Positions 1 through 7,900 of a DNA stretch of 9,162 bases are shown one piece after another (the first letter of the stretch is position 1; the number at the start of each line of letters is the position of its first letter). A program made the position numbers and the translations under genes. Origin of the DNA: Candidatus Cloacimonadota bacterium (lineage in GTDB: Bacteria; Cloacimonadota; Cloacimonadia; Cloacimonadales; TCS61); contig JAGGWC010000064.1 in NCBI GenBank assembly GCA_021157645.1, positions 1 to 9,162 on the forward strand, written 5' to 3'. The notes beneath the pieces are model-generated. The model was not told the DNA's origin, did not search any database, and saw only the letters and a program-made list of their open reading frames with translations.

Positions 1-65
1 CTTCAACTATGGGTCCTGGAATTAAATTAGACGTTGCAAGTGTATCAAAGCTTGCTAAGCAGTAG
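1..65 (+). CDS. rplA: Ribosomal protein uL1 (L1), C-terminal end only
   Basis: This is the 3' end of a gene whose beginning lies before the window. Reading from base 3 gives 20 residues ending in a TAG stop at 63-65, and they include the segment STMGPGIKLD, which matches the conserved C-terminal end of bacterial L1 (the TMGPG motif). L1 binds 23S rRNA at the L1 stalk, which moves with deacylated tRNA leaving the E site, and in many bacteria it also represses its own mRNA. Its position directly before rplJ is the standard rplK-rplA-rplJ-rplL order. Identification rests on 20 residues plus the gene order, and both agree. The rest of the protein cannot be judged. Confidence 0.93.
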   Translation, partial: STMGPGIKLDVASVSKLAKQ

Positions 66-70
66 GAGAG
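63..70 (+). promoter_or_regulatory. rplJ ribosome-binding site overlapping the rplA stop
   Basis: TAGGAGAG contains the rplA stop codon (TAG, 63-65) inside the Shine-Dalgarno element. Eight bases separate the GGAG core (65-68) from the rplJ ATG at 77. The overlap suggests that ribosomes finishing rplA feed initiation on rplJ. Confidence 0.8.
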
Positions 71-76
71 TTTACT

Positions 77-610
77 ATGGTACAAGCATACAAACAAGAC
101 GCAGTAAAAGTAATCAAAGATAGACTCCAAAATGCGAAATCAATTGTTCTAATCGATTATAAAGGGATCAATATTGAAGAGGTTGATGAACTACGAAATA
201 GAATGCGAAATGCAAATGTTGATTATTTCATTTCAAAGAACACATTCATTAAGATCGCACTTAATGAATTGGGAATCAAAGAATTTGACGAACATTTAAA
301 GGGACCAACTGCTGTTGCAATCTCAAAAGTTGATGAAGTAGCAGCTGCCAGAGAATTAGCCAGATTCAAAAAAGATATTATGACTGACAAGGACTTTCCA
401 AAGTTCAAAATTGGTATAGTTGGGAAAGATTTAATGGATTTAGTTCAATTAGAAAAACTAGCCGATCTTCCTTCTAGAGAAGTTCTATTGTCAATGATTC
501 TACAAGGTTTTAACGCACCAATTACTGGTTTTGTTGGAGCACTAAGTGGAATTTTGAGAAAATTTATCTATGCAATTGACACAATAGCCAAAGAAAAAGA
601 AAATAAATAA
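77..610 (+). CDS. rplJ: Ribosomal protein uL10 (L10), base of the L12 stalk
   Basis: The product is 177 residues, close to the usual bacterial L10 length of about 165-175. L10 binds 23S rRNA through its N-terminal globular domain, and its long C-terminal helix carries L12 dimers, forming the flexible stalk that recruits EF-Tu, EF-G and other GTPases. The N-terminal part has the typical L10 pattern (SIVLIDYKGI near residues 22-31, then YFISKNTFIKIAL near 50-62, and GPTAVAIS near 75-82). The C-terminal APITGFVGALSGILRKF region fits the L12-binding helix, followed by a lysine- and glutamate-rich tail. The ATG at 77 is chosen because of the well-spaced Shine-Dalgarno and because homology begins at the first residues. 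It lies 11 bases after rplA and 23 bases before rplL. The gap from rplA is too short for the usual long L10 leader RNA, so autoregulation of the known type is not visible here. Confidence 0.97.
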   Translation: MVQAYKQDAVKVIKDRLQNAKSIVLIDYKGINIEEVDELRNRMRNANVDYFISKNTFIKIALNELGIKEFDEHLKGPTAVAISKVDEVAAARELARFKKDIMTDKDFPKFKIGIVGKDLMDLVQLEKLADLPSREVLLSMILQGFNAPITGFVGALSGILRKFIYAIDTIAKEKENK

Positions 611-622
611 ACATATATGCGA

Positions 623-630
623 TGGAGGAT
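623..630 (+). promoter_or_regulatory. rplL ribosome-binding site (decides the start)
   Basis: TGGAGGAT carries a near-perfect GGAGG (624-628) five bases before the ATG at 634. An in-frame ATG at 622 overlaps this element, so it cannot be its start codon. The site therefore supports the downstream ATG. Confidence 0.85.
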
Positions 631-633
631 ATA

Positions 634-1011
634 ATGGCTGACAAGAAGCAACAAGTTATTGATATTATTAAGGAAATGAGTGTAATCGAACTTTCCGAAC
701 TTGTAAAAGAACTCGAAGAGATCTTCGATATTACTGCTGCTGCCCCAGTAGCCGTTGCTGCACCTGGTGCTGCTGCCGGCGGAGAAGCTGCTGAAGAACA
801 AACAGAATTTGACGTAATTTTAACTAGCTCTGGAGCAAAGAAGATTCAGGTTATTAAAACTGTACGTGCAATCACAAAATTAGGTCTTAAGGAAGCTAAA
901 GAATTAGTTGATAATGCACCAAACCCAGTTGTTCAGGGTGTTGCAAAAGAAGAAGCCGAATCAGTGAAAGCTCAAATTGAAGAAGCTGGTGGATCGGTAG
1001 AAGTTAAATAA
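634..1011 (+). CDS. rplL: Ribosomal protein bL12 (L7/L12), stalk protein
   Basis: The product is 125 residues, the normal size for L7/L12. Several dimers bind the C-terminal helix of L10, and their mobile C-terminal domains contact translation factors and stimulate their GTPase activity. All three expected parts are visible: an N-terminal dimerisation domain (about residues 1-33, with EMSVIELSELVKELEE), an Ala/Gly/Pro-rich hinge (about 34-55), and a C-terminal domain (about 56-125) with the conserved factor-binding stretch KKIQVIKTVRAITKLGL and then KEAKELVDNAP. The start at 634 is preferred to an in-frame ATG at 622 because GGAGG lies at 624-628 and because MADKKQ matches typical L12 N-termini. 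The gene follows rplJ by 23 bases. L12 is the only multi-copy ribosomal protein, which fits its strong ribosome-binding site and the hairpin after it that could limit read-through into rpoB. Confidence 0.97.
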   Translation: MADKKQQVIDIIKEMSVIELSELVKELEEIFDITAAAPVAVAAPGAAAGGEAAEEQTEFDVILTSSGAKKIQVIKTVRAITKLGLKEAKELVDNAPNPVVQGVAKEEAESVKAQIEEAGGSVEVK

Positions 1012-1027
1012 TCAACAAAATTATTAT

Positions 1028-1057
1028 ACGGAAGTGAACTACTATGCTCACTTCCGT
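1028..1057 (+). terminator. Attenuator-like or processing hairpin between rplL and rpoB
   Basis: ACGGAAGTGA (1028-1037) and TCACTTCCGT (1048-1057) form a perfect 10-bp inverted repeat around a 10-base loop. The following bases, TACCTTATTTATA, are T-rich but interrupted, so this looks like a leaky intrinsic terminator and not a full stop. In E. coli the same intergenic position holds a partial attenuator and an RNase III cleavage site that lower rpoBC expression relative to rplJL. By position and shape I infer the same role here. A pure mRNA-processing stem or 3'-end stabiliser for rplL is the main alternative. Confidence 0.6.
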
Positions 1058-1113
1058 TACCTTATTTATAATGATAGAAAAATGTACGTAATTTTACTTG
1101 TACGCAAAAAAAT

Positions 1114-1120
1114 AAGGAGT
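1114..1120 (+). promoter_or_regulatory. rpoB ribosome-binding site (decides the TTG start)
   Basis: AAGGAGT places GGAG at 1116-1119, nine bases before TTG at 1129, a normal spacing. The ATG at 1121 is only one base from the element and opens a three-codon frame (ATG AAC TTT TGA), so it is not the rpoB start. Confidence 0.75.
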
Positions 1121-1128
1121 ATGAACTT

Positions 1129-4100
1129 TTGAAAATTCAAAATTTTTCTCGTATCAGAAAGAAAGCTGAACAGTCAGGTCTTCCTTTCGTACACGTACCA
1201 AATCTACTTTCTATGCAAATTGATTCTTTTGATCAATTTCTTCAGAAAGAGATTCATCCACAAAAACGTAACGAAGAAGGACTACAAGCTGTTCTTAAAT
1301 CAATATTTCCGTTAGAAGACCAGAAAGGTATCTACTACCTCGAATTTATTGATTATATTGTATTAAAAGAAAAATATTCAACCGATGAATGTATCGAACG
1401 AAATCTTTCCTATCAAGCACCTGTTAAAGCTAGAATGAGACTTATTATTTATGATGAGGAAATTCTTAAAGAAACAGGTGAGAAAAGGGTTAAAAGCACG
1501 ATCGAGCAAGATGTATTTCTTGGCGAGATCCCTCTGATCACTAATCAGGGTACATTCATTATTAACGGAGCTGAACGTGTTATTATCAGCCAGCTTCATA
1601 GATCTCCTGGTATCTTTTTCTCAGAAGCAAAACATCCAAGCGGTAAGATATTGAATTCTGCTAAATTGATCCCTTATAACGGTTCATGGCTTGAATTTAA
1701 TATGGATAGTTACGACGCTCTTTTTGTACTTATCGATAAAAGACGAAAACTTCCGGCAACTGTTTTATTACGTGCTGTTGGACTTTCAACAAATGATGAT
1801 CTCAGAAATTATTTTTATGAAAAAGAAAATATCGATGTAAAAAAAGCTAAAGAGAGATTCCTTTTTGCTGACGTTATGAATAAAGAAACTGGTGAAATTC
1901 TTTTTGATGCCGGCAGTGAAATCGGAAATGATGAAATCGAAGCAATGGTTGAAGGTGGAATTAAAAAGATAGATGTTATTAAATCTAATTTTGAGATCAC
2001 CAGAAAAATAATTGAACAAACTATCGCTAAAGATCAAACAACTACTCAAGAAGAAGCTTTAAAGAAAATATATACACTTATACGTCCGGGTGAAGAGCCT
2101 ACTTATGAAATAGCTCTAGACCTCTTTAATAGAATGTTCTTTAATGAAAGAAGATACAATCTCGGAAAAGTTGGACGTCACAAACTCAATACCCGTTTAG
2201 GCCTGAACATTGATATCAACACTCATGTTCTTACAAAAGAAGATCTTATTGCGATCATAGATAAATTGATCGCTGTATATAAAGACGAAGATAAAATTGA
2301 TGATATTGACCACCTTGCAAATAGAAGAGTTAGAACGGTTGGAGAACTTTTATCAGAACAATATAACATTGGTCTCTCTCGTGTAGCCAGAACTGCTGTA
2401 GAAAGAATGTCGATAGCTAATCCGGATGAAGTTACACTTCATGATCTGATTAATAGTAATGCACTTATCGCTGTCGTACAGTCATTCTTTCTCACAGGTC
2501 AACTTTCTCAATATATGGAACAAACTAATCCGCTAACCGGAATAACACATAAAAGAAGACTTTCAGCTCTCGGTCCGGGTGGACTTACCAGAGAACGAGC
2601 TGGTTTCGAGGTTCGAGATGTTCACTATTCTCATTATGGACGTATCTGCCCTATTGAAACTCCTGAAGGTCCGAATATCGGTCTTATATCTTCGCCAGCT
2701 ATGTACGCGAGAGTAAATGATCTGGGATTTTTAGAAACCCCTTATATTAAAGTAAAAAATAAAAAGATTACTTCCGAAGTTCAATTTCTTGATGCAGATC
2801 AGGAAGAAAATTACATAATTGCTCAGGCAAATGTGAATTACGATGAAAATGTAACCATTACAGATGAACTTGTGTTTGCCCGTCATCAAGGTGAATTTCT
2901 TCAGGTTAAACCGGAAGATGTTCAATTTCTTGACGTATCGCCACAGCAGATAGTTTCAGCTTCAGCATCATTGATTCCATTCTTGGAACATGATGATGCT
3001 AACCGTGCCCTGATGGGATCTAACATGCAACGCCAAGCTGTTCCTTTGATGAATCCTGAAGTTCCTATTGTTGCAACAGGAATGGAAAAAATTATTGCCA
3101 GAGATAGTGGCTCAACTGCAACTGCACCTTTTGATGGTTTAGTTAAGAAAGTAACAAGTTCTTATATTGATATTATTAGAGATAACCCGGATGAAAGTAT
3201 ACTTGATATTGGAACAGATAGTCGTATTTACTTAAAAAAATTCACGCGTTCAAATCAAGATACAGCTATTCACCAAAGACCTTCTGTTAAAGCAGGTGAT
3301 AAAGTAACAAAAGGAGATCTGATTTCTGATGGTCCATCTATAATCGATAATAGATTATCACTTGGTAGCAATATGATGGTAGCATTCATGCCGTGGTATG
3401 GTTACAACTATGAGGATGCTATTATTCTTAGCGAGAAAATTGCTCGAGAAGATCTACTTACATCTGTCTATATTGAAGAACATGAAGTTTTAGTCCGTAT
3501 TATGAAAAACGGAAAAGAAGAACTTGCTTACGATATTCCAAATGTTCCAATTAAAGCTCTTAGAAACTTGGATAAATCCGGAGTGATAAGAGTTGGATCG
3601 GTTGTTAAAGCTGGTGACATCATTGTTGGAAAGATCACTCCGAAGAATGTTGACATCGATCCTTCCCCTGAAGAGAACCTTATGCGTGCTCTTTTCGGTG
3701 ATCGTGCTGGAGATTTCACCAATAGTTCACTAAAAGCAAAACCGGGAATGGAAGGCGTGGTCATTGATGTAAAAGTTTTCTCACGTCTTGAATCTACAGA
3801 AGAATTTGAAGATCAGGAATTAAAGCTTGAATCTCTTCAACGCATTAAGCAAGAACATAAAGAGAGACAGAAAAAAATTCAGGAATATCTTCAAAATAAA
3901 CTGGAGAAAATTCTTATAGGAAATATTGCTAAGAACATCGTTGATGAAAAAACAAATATGTTCTTTATTCCTTCCGGTATAAAGATCACAAAAAATAATT
4001 TGAAAAAAATCAATTTCAAGCGTCTTAATCGTGATTATGATTTAGTTAAAGATACTGAGATAAATCAAACTATATATAATGAAATTATTATTAAAGCTAA

Positions 4101-4920
4101 TATTGCTTACGAAGAAAGTGATAACATTTTCAAGAAAGCTAAAGAACGTCTTAAACACGGAGACGAACTTCCTTCAGGTGTTCGTAAAATGGTTAAGGTC
4201 TATATTGCCAAGAAACGTAAGATCGCTGTTGGTGACAAAATGGCTGGGCGTCATGGAAACAAAGGTGTAATTTCCAGAATTAGTCCAATAGCCGATATGC
4301 CCTTTATGGAAAATGGCGAATCGGTCGACATCATTTTGAACCCGCTTGGTGTACCTTCTCGTATGAATATCGGTCAGATTATGGAAACTCATCTTGGCAT
4401 GGCAGCCAAAATACTTGGAATTCATTTCGAGACTCCCGTTTTTGATGGTGCATCACTTGATGACATTTATAAATCAATGAAGAAAGCTAAATTAGCCCTA
4501 GATGGGAAACAAGTACTTTATGATGGAAAAACAGGTGAACCTTTCAAGGAAAGAGTTACAGTTGGAATCATGTACATGCTTAAATTGAATCACTTGGTTG
4601 CAGATAAAATGCATGCCCGTTCTACTGGACCCTACTCACTTATCACACAACAGCCTTTGGGTGGTAAAGCTCAACATGGTGGCCAGAGATTAGGAGAAAT
4701 GGAAGTATGGGCTCTTGAAGCTTATGGTGCTTCCCGTCTTTTGGAAGAAATGCTAACTATCAAGAGTGATGATGTTGAAGGTAGAACTAATGCATTCAAA
4801 GCTATTACAAGCGGTTTGAATCCACCAAAACCTGGCATCCCTGAATCTTTCAATGTATTGGTGAGTGAATTAAAATCCCTCTGCTTTGATGTTGAGTTTC
4901 TTGCAGATAAGAAATCATAA
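1129..4920 (+). CDS. rpoB: DNA-directed RNA polymerase beta subunit
   Basis: The product is 1263 residues. With beta' it forms the RNA polymerase active-site cleft. Landmarks include FSRIRKKAEQSG near the N-terminus, a shortened SI1-type insertion in the lobe (about 230-320), and the rifampicin pocket region from GQLSQYMEQTNPL to HKRRLSALGPGG (about 458-484). Further on are ETPEGPNIGLI, YGYNYEDAIILSE with E762 and D763 (E. coli 813/814), and a charged, probably helical SI2-type insertion (about 887-1010). The catalytic lysines K1037 and K1045 lie in GDKMAGRHGNKG (E. coli 1065/1073), and the conserved GQRLGEMEVWALEAYGA segment is near the C-terminus. Rifampicin-contact positions match E. coli Q513, H526, R529 and S531, but D516 is Glu (E464). 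The start is TTG: no in-frame ATG occurs before Met29, family homology begins ahead of that Met, and the Shine-Dalgarno spacing fits. The reading frame is uninterrupted. rpoC follows after 14 bases. Confidence 0.98.
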   Translation: MKIQNFSRIRKKAEQSGLPFVHVPNLLSMQIDSFDQFLQKEIHPQKRNEEGLQAVLKSIFPLEDQKGIYYLEFIDYIVLKEKYSTDECIERNLSYQAPVKARMRLIIYDEEILKETGEKRVKSTIEQDVFLGEIPLITNQGTFIINGAERVIISQLHRSPGIFFSEAKHPSGKILNSAKLIPYNGSWLEFNMDSYDALFVLIDKRRKLPATVLLRAVGLSTNDDLRNYFYEKENIDVKKAKERFLFADVMNKETGEILFDAGSEIGNDEIEAMVEGGIKKIDVIKSNFEITRKIIEQTIAKDQTTTQEEALKKIYTLIRPGEEPTYEIALDLFNRMFFNERRYNLGKVGRHKLNTRLGLNIDINTHVLTKEDLIAIIDKLIAVYKDEDKIDDIDHLANRRVRTVGELLSEQYNIGLSRVARTAVERMSIANPDEVTLHDLINSNALIAVVQSFFLTGQLSQYMEQTNPLTGITHKRRLSALGPGGLTRERAGFEVRDVHYSHYGRICPIETPEGPNIGLISSPAMYARVNDLGFLETPYIKVKNKKITSEVQFLDADQEENYIIAQANVNYDENVTITDELVFARHQGEFLQVKPEDVQFLDVSPQQIVSASASLIPFLEHDDANRALMGSNMQRQAVPLMNPEVPIVATGMEKIIARDSGSTATAPFDGLVKKVTSSYIDIIRDNPDESILDIGTDSRIYLKKFTRSNQDTAIHQRPSVKAGDKVTKGDLISDGPSIIDNRLSLGSNMMVAFMPWYGYNYEDAIILSEKIAREDLLTSVYIEEHEVLVRIMKNGKEELAYDIPNVPIKALRNLDKSGVIRVGSVVKAGDIIVGKITPKNVDIDPSPEENLMRALFGDRAGDFTNSSLKAKPGMEGVVIDVKVFSRLESTEEFEDQELKLESLQRIKQEHKERQKKIQEYLQNKLEKILIGNIAKNIVDEKTNMFFIPSGIKITKNNLKKINFKRLNRDYDLVKDTEINQTIYNEIIIKANIAYEESDNIFKKAKERLKHGDELPSGVRKMVKVYIAKKRKIAVGDKMAGRHGNKGVISRISPIADMPFMENGESVDIILNPLGVPSRMNIGQIMETHLGMAAKILGIHFETPVFDGASLDDIYKSMKKAKLALDGKQVLYDGKTGEPFKERVTVGIMYMLKLNHLVADKMHARSTGPYSLITQQPLGGKAQHGGQRLGEMEVWALEAYGASRLLEEMLTIKSDDVEGRTNAFKAITSGLNPPKPGIPESFNVLVSELKSLCFDVEFLADKKS

Positions 4921-4926
4921 TGGAGG
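4921..4926 (+). promoter_or_regulatory. rpoC ribosome-binding site
   Basis: TGGAGG begins at the base immediately after the rpoB TAA stop and ends eight bases before the GTG start at 4935. The strength and spacing support the GTG, and the closeness to the stop suggests translational coupling of beta and beta', which are needed in equal amounts. Confidence 0.85.
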
Positions 4927-4934
4927 TTTGTTAA

Positions 4935-7900
4935 GTGATTAGAGAAATTAAACGAGATAAAAGAATAGAAAAATACGATAAATTAAGAATTAAAATTGCA
5001 TCCCCGGATTCAATCCGTGAATGGAGTTATGGCGAAGTGATAAAACCTGATACTTTGAATTATCGTACTCTTAAACCTGAGAAAGGTGGTCTTTTCTGCG
5101 AAAGAATATTTGGTCCTGAAAAGGATTATGAATGTAGTTGTGGAAAATACAAAAAAAAGCGTTTCAAAAATACTGTATGCGATCGTTGTGGCGTAGAAAT
5201 AACTACTTCACGTGTACGCCGTTCACGTATGGGTCATATAGAGCTGGCAGTTCCAATTTCACATATTTGGTTTGTAAAAAGTATGCCCAGTGTAATTGGA
5301 ACACTTCTTAATATGGCCGTAAGCAAACTTGAACGTGTACTTTACTATGAATCTTATATCGTCCTAAATCCTGGTGATAGTGATTATGAAGAGGGAGATC
5401 TTGTAAATGTTGACGAATATTATGAGATTAGGGATCGTATTGGTGAAGATTTTGTTGCCCTTATGGGAGCAGAAGCAGTTAAAGTTTTATTAGAAAAAAT
5501 CAATCTTGAAGATGAGGCAATGAATCTACGTACAATCATTAAAATGGAAACATCCGTACAGAAAAAACAAAAAGCAATTAAACGCCTCAAGGTTGTAGAT
5601 GCTTTTCGTAAATCCGGCAATAACCCTTCTTGGATGGTTCTCGAAGTTCTCCCTGTTTTACCTCCTACTTTAAGACCTCTTGTTCAACTTGATGGTGGCA
5701 GATTTGCAACTGCTGATTTCAATGAACTCTATAGAAGAGTAATTACTCGCAATAATAGACTTCGTGGACTTATTGACATTAATGCACCGGAAGTTATCCT
5801 AAGAAATGAGAAACGTATGCTTCAAGAAGCAGTAGATGCTCTTATCGATAATTCTAGAAAATCAAGACCAGTTAAAGGAAGGGGTAATAGACCTCTCAAA
5901 GCTCTTGCTGATCAGCTTAAAGGTAAAAGTGGTAGATTCCGCCAGAACCTGCTTGGTAAACGTGTGGATTATTCAGGGCGTTCTGTTATTACTGTTGGAC
6001 CAAATCTCAAGCTTCACCAATGCGGATTACCAAAAGAGATGGCGATTGAACTTTTCAAACCTTTCATCATAGAAAGACTGGAGAAAATAGGCGAGGCTGA
6101 AAAAGCAAAAACAGCAAAGAAATTAATTGAAAAAAAACGTCCTGAGATCTGGAAGATCCTGGAAGAAGTTATCAAAGATTACCCTGTTCTGCTAAACCGT
6201 GCACCTACATTACACAAACATGGTATTCAGGCATTTATGCCAGTTCTTACAGAAGGAAAGGCAATAGAATTACATCCACTTGTCTGTATTCCCTATAATG
6301 CGGATTTTGATGGTGACCAAATGGCTGTTCATGTGCCTCTTTCCAATGAAGCTCAAATGGAAGCACGAATTCTTATGTTATCAACAAGAAATCTATTGCT
6401 TCCTGCAAGTGGTAAATTGGCAATGGCTACAAATCAAGATATTGTTCTAGGTAATTATTATTTAACTGTTAAGAAATATAAAGAACCTGAAGATACTAAG
6501 AACCTGAGATATTTCAGTTCTTCTGATGAAGTTCTACTCGCTTACGAACAGGAAGATTATTTAAAAAACCAGAAAGGACATATCGCAAAAAAGGTTGATT
6601 TAGATTTATATACTTGGATCAATATTCTTATTGATGGGAAGATTATAACTACAACTATTGGTCGTGTTATTTTTAATCAAATACTTCCCCCTGAACTTTC
6701 ATTTAAAAATTATACATTCACAAAAGGTAAATTGAATGATCTGTCAATGGAATGCTACGAAATAATAGGACAAGCTAAGACAGCAGAATTCCTTGATAGC
6801 ATTAAAGACCTTGGTTTTAAATATGCAACAAAAGCAGGTATTACCTTTAGTGCTAGTGATGTAATATCTCCAAAAGATAAAAATAAATTTATTGCGAAAA
6901 CAGAAAAAGAAGTAGCTAAGATTATAGCCAGTTACATGAATGGCGAAATCACCGAAACAGAGCGTTATAACCGTGTTATTGATAAGTGGAAATTAACTAC
7001 TGAAAAAGTAACAGATCTTCTTATGAAGGAATTGGAAGCTGATCAAGGTGGTTTTAACTCAATAAATATGATGTATCTTTCCGGTGCTCGTGGTGGTAAA
7101 GATCAGATCAAGCAACTGGGTGCTCTTCGTGGTTTGATGGATAAACCTTCAAGAGGTTCTTCCGAAGGTGTTGCTGAAGTTATAGAAACTCCGATCAAAT
7201 CTAACTTTAAAGAAGGTCTTACCGTTCTTGAATATTTCATCTCTACTCATGGTGCACGTAAAGGTCTGGCTGATACTGCCCTTAAAACCGCCGATGCCGG
7301 ATATCTCACAAGACGTCTTGTAGATGTTGCACAGAACGCTATCATAACAAGTGAAGATTGTGGTACAATCGAAGGTATTACTGTTAGTGCCCTTAAAGAA
7401 GGATTAGAGACAGTAGAACCACTCTATGAGAGAATTAAAGGTAGAACAACTGCTGAAGATATTATTGACCCAGTTTCAGACTCAGGAAAAATTATTGCAT
7501 ATGCAAATTCTGAGATAACAAATGAAATGGCTAAAACAATCCAGAATCATGGTATCAATTCTGTAAAAATCAGATCTGTATTAACTTGTGAATCTAAGAA
7601 TGGGATTTGTGCAAAATGTTACGGCAGAAACCTGGGAAATAATAAACCTTCTACCATTGGCGAACCGGTAGGAGTAATCGCAGCCCAGAGTATTGGCGAA
7701 CCTGGAACCCAACTTACACTTCGTACTTTCCATATTGGTGGTACAACAGGTACGGATGTGGATCTAGCAGAAGTAGCTGCAAACACTGATGGTCTTGTAG
7801 AATTTGTGAAAATGAATACTGTTATTAACCGATCTAACGAGCTTATATCAAGTGGCTATTTCGGAAAAATCAAAATAGTTAGTGAAGAAGATGGTTCAGA

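Noticed and set aside
622..633. In-frame ATG upstream of rplL, adding MEDI to the protein.
   Set aside because: This ATG overlaps the GGAGG Shine-Dalgarno of the 634 start and has no ribosome-binding site of its own; MADKKQ is the normal L12 N-terminus.
568..801. Minus-strand open frame of 77 codons across the rplJ-rplL junction.
   Set aside because: It lies opposite two conserved genes, its low-complexity Phe/Ser-rich translation is what antisense of Lys/Glu-rich AT-rich genes gives, and it resembles no known protein.
4079..4270. Plus-strand 63-codon open frame inside rpoB in another frame.
   Set aside because: It is wholly inside a highly conserved part of rpoB, has no visible ribosome-binding site and no recognisable protein character.
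5836..6072. Plus-strand 78-codon open frame inside rpoC in another frame.
   Set aside because: It overlaps a strongly constrained beta' region and is best explained as a chance open frame.
6147..6166. Short direct repeat of a TGGAAGA-like unit in rpoC.
   Set aside because: It simply encodes the WKILEE stretch; two imperfect short copies in coding sequence are not a repeat element.
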